From assembly GCA_026119935.1 (NCBI GenBank), contig JALRMH010000009.1:1-64000 (forward strand): a stretch of 64,000 nucleotides of DNA, written 5' to 3'. This DNA comes from Endothia cerciana (Eukaryota > Ascomycota > Sordariomycetes > Diaporthales > Cryphonectriaceae). The translations under genes and the position numbers were made by a program. Shown one piece after another: positions 56,406-64,000 of this stretch. Under the pieces are notes generated by a model. That model was not told where the DNA came from. It saw only the letters and a list, made by a program, of their open reading frames with translations, and did no database searches. Position 1 is the first letter of the stretch; each line of letters starts with the position of its first letter.

Positions 56406-57925
56406 TACGAGGCCAGGCGACCCCTCTCTTTCTCTCTCTCTCTCTCCCCTCTCTCTCTCCCTCTCTCTCTATAATGGATGCGTGCAGCAGTCACATTCTA
56501 GAACAGTGCGGACTTGTGCTTGCTTGACGATTGGTTCACACATCACCACTCCTGGCATCGCGCCACTTTTCTTGGGTCTGAAGGAGCTCGTTGCGCGGAT
56601 CTCGGGCATTGGGTCGGTTCATTTCTTCCGAGGGGAGATAATATGGTTGGATACATTGCATATGGCGTTTTTGAAAAATTTTCGATGGCGGAGAATCTGG
56701 CTGGGTTCGGGTCGGACGGTTCTCCACAGCACCGTTGTCCTGTTGTTTGCGTACTCTATCGCCGATTTCCTTTTGTCGATATACTCTCACGGATACCCTA
56801 CCACGCGCATATCACGGACACGGATCGGCCGGAGACCTGTATATTTTTTTTTATTTTTTTTTGGGGGGGGGGGGGAAGTTGTTGCTGCAAATTTTGTCTT
56901 GTCGATACCCACCCACCGAAACGATCCGGTGATGATCAAGCGTGGTACAGTAGATGGGTTGAAATGCGACAAGAAGAAGAGGAAGAAGACGGAGCCGAGT
57001 CGAGTCTGGAGATAGGATCCTGCGGGCACCCCTAGAATTATCAGCTGGGGCCTGAACTGTGTACAATCAAGTAGTCCTGGATAATACAGACCCAACCACG
57101 GTGCGAAGGCTTGGGCCCTCTTGGTGATTTTGGCACAGATGCTATCGTAAGGTGCTACTCGAAGCTCGGCCTTCCTCAAGGGGGCAGCTTGAGACTTGAG
57201 GACGATCTCGACGGTCGGTTATGCACAAGGCGACCGTCAGCACCTTGAAAGTCCCCTCCACTTGAATCATCACCGATGCAGGTAATAGAGGCCATCCATG
57301 CCAATGACTAGCCCAGAGCTCGCGACCTGTTAACGGTCCTCAACACCACTTATAGATTCCAGGGCTGGCTCAATCTAATTCCTCAGCCCAGAGAGTGCTT
57401 GGAGCAAAACAGCCTTCAAAGCTGTACTTCTCGAGCCCGGACTCACAGAGGGGCCGCCCTGCATGGTAATTACGTCGAGGGTGAGGCCCGTGCTAAAGTG
57501 CATTTGGGAAGATCAGCCCGGTATCCCAACGTGCCCGGAACTTCCAGGTTCTGGAAACCTCGACCTGCAGGCCAATTCGCAGCGGCAGATTTGTCCGGTT
57601 TCGAGATAGTATGTTCGCATTGTTGGCGGATTCTCTCAACGCTGGAGCTTTGCCAATATACAGCCGCAGACGCGACTGACGCCTGCGCTTCCCACCCACG
57701 AGATTCCTCCGGCGCCGCGCTCAGCCAAAACAACGGCTATGACTCCACCGCCGCCCGCACGATGTTTCCTGGTAGCTATAGTTGACACACTAATGATGCA
57801 TGTACCTATCTCGAAAGCGTGCGCGAAGGTTGCGGCTGCAACGAACCACCCCCTTCCCTTGCCTGTCCAGCCTCCCATCCAGTTCGCTTGTCTTCCATTG
57901 ATTCCTCCACGTTTACGGCTGGGTC
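56406..57925. other. Convergent 3' flanks
   Basis: Begins with a CT-dinucleotide tract (about 56424-56471), later a T-run followed by 13 G (56863-56875). Open frames on both strands show no family. Nothing else is recognised. Confidence 0.6.
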
Positions 57926-58384
57926 TTAATTGTGCTCGAGTTGGGTGGCACAAGCCGGGTCGACACCAGCCGTCATCTCGTGCTCCTCCAGGGTATAAAA
58001 CCTCACAAGCCTCCCATCTGGATCCTCAGCAGAAAGCCCCCAGCCCTTGACCCCCTTGTAGACCTTGCTGTGCTTGACACCGGCCGAGATGAAATACTCC
58101 CTCCAGCCCGCGAGGTCCTCCCGTCCCTGGACAGCCCAGGTGATAGGGTCCCATCCTCTTTCCTTGGCTGCCTGCTCAGGCGTATCACGGATCTCCAGGG
58201 TGGTCTGCGATGGTTCGTGCCTGAGGATCCTGGCATAGACGCACCCCGTGGAGGCGTCTACATGATCGAGCTCCCGAATATGGATAAAGGGGAAGTGGGC
58301 TGTATAAAAGGCCGCAGTGCTGTCTATGTCTGAGGAGGGAAGTTTGAAGTGGTGGACACCGAGGAAAGACCTGGCAGGTGCCAT
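57926..58384 (-). CDS. VOC/glyoxalase-fold protein
   Basis: A single exon of 152 residues. It begins MAPARSFLGVHHFKLPSSDIDSTAAFYTAHF, the first beta-alpha-beta unit of the vicinal oxygen chelate fold, with a likely metal-ligand His in VHHFKL. It continues FIHIRELDHVDASTGCVYARILRH, then a second unit (WAVQGREDLAGWREYFISAGVKHSKVYKGVKGWGLSAEDPDGRLVRFYTLEEHEM) ending in the typical DPDG-RLVRFY. The family covers glyoxalase I, fosfomycin/bleomycin resistance proteins and dioxygenases. The exact activity cannot be assigned. Length equals a normal two-module VOC protein and the frame is intact. Confidence 0.87.
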   Translation of the reverse strand: MAPARSFLGVHHFKLPSSDIDSTAAFYTAHFPFIHIRELDHVDASTGCVYARILRHEPSQTTLEIRDTPEQAAKERGWDPITWAVQGREDLAGWREYFISAGVKHSKVYKGVKGWGLSAEDPDGRLVRFYTLEEHEMTAGVDPACATQLEHN

Positions 58385-58944
58385 TTTGTGACGGGGAGGT
58401 GTGTAGCTGCTCTGGGGGTCTGAGATAGATCGGCATACTAGTCCATACAGTTTCTCGAACGTGCTTCATCTGGTGGGAAGTGTTGCAATTTATTAACGCG
58501 AGGCAAAAGGAATCTAGGATGATGATCGGATCATCCGGGGATGCTGTCATCGGAGCCGCCGCGGAGCTCCTTAAGGCGGACCGCCCGCGGTAGGCAGTCC
58601 AGGACTCAGGAGTCTGCGTAGCTGACTCAAGTTACATCAACCATCAAATCATCATTCATGGTTTTGGTGATGCCGGATATTCGCACCAGCCATATCTTGT
58701 CTCCCCCCTCAGCACTTCCGCTGGTGTCCGTCCCTCCCTCTGCCGAAGGAGGCCAAACCCTCTTTATCTATTCCCTTTCTACCACTACCACTCTGGATGA
58801 GCTGGTGTCATGGCTCGCGACCGTCAGCTTGTCAATGGTTTTGCGCATCTATCGGTGCTTCGGCTTTGAGATCTGTTGGGACGGCAGGATGCCCTTCATT
58901 CGCGAAGCGGGTGCTGAGCTTCGGGGTGAGGGGCTGGGCTCTAG
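58385..58944. other. VOC gene promoter / GH43 3' flank
   Basis: This 560 bp region lies between two minus-strand genes. No RNA or protein gene is recognised. Confidence 0.6.
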
Positions 58945-60305
58945 TCACAGAATCCCCCTAAAGAAATCACCCATCTGGACCGACAGGGACCGGTCTGCCG
59001 CCATCACCTGCCCGCCTTGCCCTGCTGGCACCGGGAACGGTCCGTTCTCAGCCAGGGGGAAGTTCGGCGTGCCATCGTCGTTCCAGGTGAACTTCTGCGC
59101 CCGAACGGTGCGATAGATGTTGCCCAGGGGTTCCGCGGTCGTCTGGGCGTGGTAGACCAGGTAGTCCTCGGAGCCGTCTGGGCTGGTGGTGAAGCTCGCG
59201 TGGCCCGGGCCGTAGACGCCCTCCGGCGTGTTCTGGTGAAAGACACAGCCGTCCCTGTGCTTCCGCCAGCTCTGGTACTCCAAGGGATCGTTGCCCACCA
59301 GCTCAAGCATGCCCAGGCAGTAGAAGGGGGTGTTGACGCGGGCGGCCGAGTAGATGACAAAGTTCTGGCCCGTGGTCGGGTTGACGAGCTGCTGTGGCCC
59401 CTCGTTGGTCGCCAGCCGCGTGTCCGTTCGGCCGTAGGGCACCCTCTCCCAGGGCTCGTCGGGCACGGAGATGATCCTCCGACCTGCGAAGCTGGTGTCG
59501 ACGGTCCACGGGTCCGACATGTGTGTGATGCACAGGTTCGCTGGCCAGGCCGAATACCTGTCCTCCCAGCACGAATAGATGTGGTACATGTCGTTGTTGT
59601 GGATGAAATACGTTCCGTCTATAGCGAACTGGTCGTAGGTATCGACCATGCCCTTCAGGGTGAAGTCAGACTGCCACGGGTCCGGGCCCCCCTCCAGGAC
59701 AAACATGCGGTGGTTCACAGCAGGGCAGTTGATGGGGCACAGGGCATCCTGCAGCGGGGGCGGGTTGTCGGCGTCAGGGGTGGCGGTGAAGATGATGTAG
59801 AAGGTGCCCGAGATGTTATGGATCTCCGGGGCCCAGAGGTCCGTGGACCAGGGCTCCCTGCTCGTGCTGTTAGGGTTGAAGACGACGCGCGTGTCGGCGT
59901 AGTCCCAGTTGTCGGTCAGGGCCTTGCTGCGCTTCAGCGTGATGTTGTCGTTGGTGGTATACGTGAACAGGTACCACTGCTGGCCGGCACCGTCTGTATA
60001 CTTCGTCATCCAGGGATCGCCGACATTCTGGGCGAAGATAGGGTTGTTGTATGTCGTATTGGTCGTTGTGTTCGTTCCCTGTATCTGGTTGTCAGGGTGG
60101 GGGACGAAACATATTTTTGCCTCTCCGGCTGGGATGAAGACGGGATGCTCAGCGTCACCTGGGGACGCACCACCTCAGCAGGGTTCCAGCTCTCAGGCCC
60201 AGCCGCGTTCGGGTCAAAGGACTGGCCACGGACGAGGAGCGCATGGGTAGACAGCAGCAAAGCTACGAGGAGGCGGAGGCTCCTCCTCTGCAGAGCTGAT
60301 ATCAT
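58945..60305 (-). CDS. Secreted glycoside hydrolase family 43 (arabinanase/arabinofuranosidase type)
   Basis: There are two exons, 60305-60159 and 60084-58945, giving 428 residues. The 74 bp intron opens GTGACG and closes ACCAG. The signal peptide is MISALQRRSLRLLVALLLSTHALLVRG. The five-bladed propeller shows the GH43 residues: the catalytic base Asp72 in VGDPWMTKY, STDLWAPEIHNISGTFYIIFTA carrying the pKa-modulating Asp, and the acid Glu in ATNEGPQQL. Other blocks are FAIDGTYFIHNNDMYHIYSCW and GVYGPGHASFTTSPDG. The arrangement suits exo-acting alpha-L-arabinofuranosidase or arabinanase subfamilies that cut pectic arabinan, although subfamily needs comparison. Full length, no defects. It complements the broken GH79 gene at 3.2 kb in pointing to plant cell-wall degradation. 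Confidence 0.9.
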
Positions 60306-61488
60306 GTCTGAGAAGGGAGGGGGAAAGGCCTCTCCCCTGTCTGGTTAGATGGAGGAGGAGTGAGGAAGGGAGTGCGTGTGAGAATTCCTGGGTGAGAAGG
60401 GCGTAAGGAGCCTTGCAGGAAGCGCACCCCACCAGGGGACGAGGCGCGGTCGGAGCTGTTGGGCTTGTTTATCTTTCTCCTTTAGCAACCTGCCAGCCCA
60501 TCACGTCGTCCTCTGTTCTCCGCATCCCGTACGATAGAAGTAGGGAGGTCCTTGGGGCGGTCAAGAACAGGCATAACAAACATGATACAGTAACAAGCCA
60601 GAATTATGGGCCTGCCACCTACACTAGGTGACCGACTCCGACTCCCTCTAGGTTGTATGTATGGGCTGGGGAGAGTTCGACCGGGCATTGAGGATGCAAG
60701 TCGATCTCTTCAGGGCCCCGCATTGAAGCTCGAGGTTGGATGCTGGATGCGGGGTACGAAGTACGGTACACTCCCGTACCGTTAAGATTAGCCCTATGGT
60801 ACACAGCAGCACTCTGGATCTCGTATTGCTTTTACTACGTAGTGAATACCTAGGTATACCGGCGCTGCGAGTTCGGGAAGAGAGATACGGGGTACTGAGG
60901 ATCTGGGTAGACCGCCGTGGGCGCCCTTTCCAGGACCCGGCAGAACAATGAACAGTACAGACTCCCCAAAATCTTGACGGTGAAGATATGTGCCTGTACG
61001 CGTTGATAGGCGGGTGGGTTTCAGTTGGTCTTCCCTCGCTGCTGCGGGACGCGAGGCTGGGTTCGGGTTCGAGATCAGCTGATCTATCACGTGGTCTGGA
61101 AGGCCGCTAGGGCGCACTCTGCAGCCAAAATTTCCCACTGCCCGCCAGACACAACCGGGGCACGCTCACTCACGGCGCCGCCGCCCCACTAAGAAATTCC
61201 TCGACTCCAGCGGCGGCGCTGTCCAATCAGACCAGCCCAGACAAGGCCTCGCAGTTTTTGCTGGAGTACTTTCAGTCCACCACCTCCTCCCACCCAACGC
61301 CAGTGCCGACACCCCTCGTCGCCAGACTCAACCCTCCCAACCCAGAAAGGCCCCTGCCCGTGTGTGCCTCTCCGACAACAACAATCCCCCTACCTGTCTC
61401 CGCCGACCCGGTTCAGATCAATCGGTTGATCAACCACCCAACCACCCAACCACCCAACCAACCTATTACATCCTATCCATCATCTGTC
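60306..61488. promoter_or_regulatory. Divergent GH43 / uS5 intergenic region
   Basis: Holds both promoters. A CCTAGGTAT palindrome-like word with a neighbouring TACTACGTAGTGA lies at about 60834-60858. The uS5 leader (61260-61488) is C/A-rich, with a repeated ACCCAACC motif (61434-61465). No gene is recognised. Confidence 0.6.
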
Positions 61489-62491
61489 ATGGCTGACCGT
61501 GGTGGTGCTCCTGCCCGTGGTGGTGCTCCTGCCCGTGGTGGCTTCGGCGATCGTGCTCGTGGCGATCGTGGCCGTGGCCGTGGCCGTGGCCGTGGCCGTC
61601 GCGGCGGCAAGAGCGAGGAGAAGGAGTGGCAGCCCGTCACCAAGCTGGGCCGTCTGGTGAAGGCTGGCAAGATCAAGAGCATGGAGGAGATCTACCTCCA
61701 CTCCCTGCCCATCAAGGAGTACCAGATCGTCGACTTCTTCCTGCCCAAGCTCAAGGACGAGGTCATGAAGGTGCGTTCTGGACCTGGCCCCGTCTTGTCC
61801 CCCGTCTGGTTGACGCCCCGGTGTCATCTTGGGCCTTTGCTGACCGTTTACTCCTTTGCCCCCCGAAAACAGATCAAGCCCGTCCAGAAGCAGACCCGTG
61901 CCGGTCAGCGTACCCGCTTCAAGGCCATCGTCATTATTGGTGACTCCGAGGGCCACGTCGGTCTGGGTATCAAGACCTCCAAGGAGGTTGCCACCGCCAT
62001 CCGTGCCGCCATCATCATCGCTAAGCTCAGCGTCATCCCCATCCGCCGTGGTTACTGGGGTACCAACCTGGGTCAGCCTCACTCCATCCCCGTCAAGGAG
62101 TCTGGCAAGTGCGGCTCCGTCACCGTCAGGGTAAGTCTCCCCTCCTCCACCCTTTCCCCCCCCCCCCCAGATAGACACGGCCCTTTATACCACATGCCGC
62201 ACCGCATGCGTTTGCTGACGTCCTTCCCGACAGCTGATCCCCGCCCCCCGCGGTACCTCCCTCGTCGCCTCCCCCGCCGTCAAGCGTCTCCTCCAGCTTG
62301 CTGGTATCGAGGACGCCTACACCTCCTCCGCCGGCTCCACTAAGACCCTCGAGAACACCCTCAAGGCCACCTTCGCCGCCATCTCCAACACCTACGGCTT
62401 CCTGACCCCCAACCTGTGGAAGGAGACCAAGCTCATCAGGTCTCCCCTGGACGAGTTCGCCGACACCCTGCGTACCGAGAAGCGCTACTAG
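61489..62491 (+). CDS. rps2: 40S ribosomal protein uS5 (Rps2)
   Basis: There are three exons, 61489-61770, 61873-62130 and 62234-62491, giving 265 residues; all introns are phase 0. The N-terminus is the usual RG/RGG-rich extension (MADRGGAPARGG, GRGRGRGRRGGKSEEKEW). The S5 double-stranded RNA-binding fold follows: VTKLGRLVKAGKIKSMEEIYLHSLPIKEYQIVDFF, QKQTRAGQRTRFKAIVIIGD, GHVGLGIKTSKEVATAIRAAI, then the C-terminal domain LIPAPRGTSLVASPAVKRLLQLAGIEDAYTSS. The protein sits at the mRNA entry channel of the small subunit and its RGG tail is normally arginine-methylated. Intron 2 has a 13-C run near its start. Codon use is highly biased, as expected for ribosomal genes. Confidence 0.98.
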
Positions 62492-63698
62492 ATGGGATTG
62501 TATGAGGGTGGTCGGTGTCTTGAGAGAGAGGCGTCTGAGGGCTGCGAATTGCATGGGTACGGGGACTGGTCACGTTTTCCAGTCGGGTTTTGCAAAATGA
62601 GGACTATTGGCCCGGTCAAATCAAAAATACTGAAACACATCATTTTGAATGATCAAGAATGCGCCCATTGTGACCCGTGTCGTCGACTGAGAGCCGCCCT
62701 CGCGCTGGTTAGTAGGGACTGACAGGCTGAACGTCCAGGACCAAACATCCCTACGCCTCGGTGATCTTCAACGTGAGCCTTTCTGGCGACCGCCATAGTA
62801 AGGAGCAGGAGGTCTCGGCGACCTTTGGCAAGTGCCAGCCTTCTGGGACGACAACAGGAGGCGAAGCGGGCCAGAAATGTCCGGTGGTCGGGCTCGATGG
62901 CGCCCGCGAGCCAGAAACTCAATCTTGGTGGGTCGCGACCGCTCACCGTCCCTGGACGCTAGCTATGGCCTTTCTCCTCGAGGGCGGCAGACGGGCTTGA
63001 GCTTCCACCATGTCCGGCCGCCGTGGATCTCCCACAAAGCAGCAGGCAGGGTCAACCACGATGCCGCCTTCCACGAAACAGTGCAGATGATGGCATATGG
63101 GCGGGTCGATACGTCAAGAGTCGAGCTTGCGGCCTCGGCACTTCCCTGCCATTCTTTATGCGTGAGGTGGCTCGGTGTTCGCACGTCGTGCACGAGGTAC
63201 GAGCACGAGAAGGGTCGATCGTGGATGGCCGGTACCCCATCCCAGGCATGTCAGCGCAGTCCTCCTTACCCAGGAGACCGACTTCCTCACGGTGGTGTCC
63301 TACTCAATCATCGCTGCCGGGTCGAGGAGGTTCCCCAGCCCGGGAAGTGACCATGGGTCGGGTCGAGAAGGCACAAGTCAACACCAGAGAGAGCCTTCAT
63401 CTGTCCCCCTCTCCCCCGCCCCGCTCTCACAAGCTGGACCCAAGATCTTCTCACCATCTTCATCTTCGGTTCTTTTGGTCTCCGCCACGGCAGAGGGCGG
63501 TTCGATTCCATCGCCCCATCCACTCTCACTTTTGGACTTGGATTTTGGGAAAACCCAGTTTTGGCCATCCTATCCTACCCTATCCTCCCAACTCTCTCTA
63601 CACATTCTCACCATCTTACGTTGCCCTTGTTTGGTCGACGACATAGTGTACTCGCCCACTTGTCTCTGGCTGGCGCGTCTGCGCTGCGTCTCTCGCTC
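62492..63698. other. uS5 3' flank and promoter of the terminal gene
   Basis: No supported gene. A GGTTCGATTCC word near 63499-63509 resembles a Pol III B box but lacks tRNA stems. The leader from 63600 to 63698 is pyrimidine-rich. Confidence 0.55.
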
Positions 63699-64000
63699 AT
63701 GATGCAGCCGTCTGCTCTCGTGTCCCGGTCTCTGGCCATGGGCAGCCTTATCTGTGTCGCCATTGTCTGTCTGATCTCTCTCGGCGAGGGTCTCAAGGTC
63801 CTGGCGTCCTCATCTGCCTTTGTCGGACCTCGTGCCCATACTATCGTCCAACGGAACTGGGAGTCTGAGCTGGGCCCTTTCTCCCCCGGGCCACCTGATG
63901 ACTTCAACGAAGGTGATCACGACACGGACGTTGATGCGGTCGACCACGGTGGGCTGAACCTGGGGGATGCGGCCGAAGAGATGGCTCCAGACGACGGCAA
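63699..64000 (+). CDS. 5' part of an unidentified secreted or type II membrane protein
   Basis: An ATGATG pair at 63699-63704 opens a frame that stays open for 100 codons to the window edge. The product begins MMQPSALVSRSLAMGSLICVAIVCLISLGEGLKVLASSS. That hydrophobic segment at about residues 13-30 fits a signal peptide or signal anchor. It is followed by VGPRAHTIVQRNWESELGPFSPGPPDDF and an acidic, Asp/Glu/His/Gly-rich stretch (NEGDHDTDVDAVDHGG...DAAEEMAPDDG). The context before the ATG (GCTC) is fair. The layout resembles fungal Golgi glycosyltransferases with a short cytoplasmic tail, anchor and disordered stem, but no catalytic sequence is in view, so no function is assigned. The 3' end lies beyond the window. 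Confidence 0.6.
   Translation, partial: MMQPSALVSRSLAMGSLICVAIVCLISLGEGLKVLASSSAFVGPRAHTIVQRNWESELGPFSPGPPDDFNEGDHDTDVDAVDHGGLNLGDAAEEMAPDDG

Noticed and set aside
63495..63515. tRNA gene suggested by a GGTTCGATTCC B-box word
   Set aside because: The flanking bases cannot form a T stem (GGCGG against CCATC) and no A box lies at the right distance.

Overview
The window is nuclear DNA of a filamentous ascomycete, most likely a Sordariomycete. The genes carry short introns (about 50-140 bp) with GT(A/G)xGT...CAG borders, their third codon positions are GC-rich, and the gene set is fungal: a Trk potassium transporter, fungal-type thioredoxin reductase, squalene synthase, GPI14, Nbs1, a GCK-family kinase and a DUF1769 protein. 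Class is an inference from protein resemblance; species cannot be told. No rRNA, tRNA, transposon, CRISPR array or secondary-metabolite backbone gene was recognised.

Layout. 0-8 kb: a 70-base poly-C edge, a DUF1769 gene, a GH79 glucuronidase-like gene broken by three frameshifts, and trk1 on the minus strand. 8-12.5 kb: yth1 (minus) and thioredoxin reductase (plus) share a divergent promoter, followed by a four-exon gene for a tiny Tyr/Ser/Asn-rich protein. 12.5-24 kb is gene-poor and accessory: a decayed ML/NPC2-like gene, an NmrA/isoflavone-reductase-like gene, a GPI-anchored wall protein with an Asp-Asp-Gly repeat, a DUF3445 (HODM-like) gene and a frameshifted multi-pass membrane protein gene. 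24-30 kb: TRAX and GPI14 (divergent) and an F-box gene. 30-35 kb: a 2.8 kb low-complexity spacer, then a secreted subtilisin-like protease. 35-48 kb: a STE20/GCK kinase with a repeat-rich tail, squalene synthase, a UDP-rhamnose-type epimerase/reductase and a DnaJ protein. 48-64 kb: Nbs1, a cytochrome b5-like membrane protein, a conserved coiled-coil protein with three F-F/L-Y-A motifs and a uORF, a VOC protein, a secreted GH43 enzyme, ribosomal protein uS5, and the start of an unidentified membrane or secreted protein cut by the window end.

The genes do not form one pathway. Most are independent housekeeping genes (K+ uptake, mRNA 3'-end processing, redox, sterol and GPI synthesis, DNA-break repair, translation) interspersed with secreted or cell-surface accessory genes. 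The three broken genes all fall in the accessory class. Long G or C homopolymers (11-16 nt, and 70 nt at the edge) are unusually common. I did not find a convincing new multi-gene system. The best leads are the coiled-coil FxYA protein with its overlapping uORF, the kinase tail repeats, the small four-exon protein and the set of frameshifted accessory genes.
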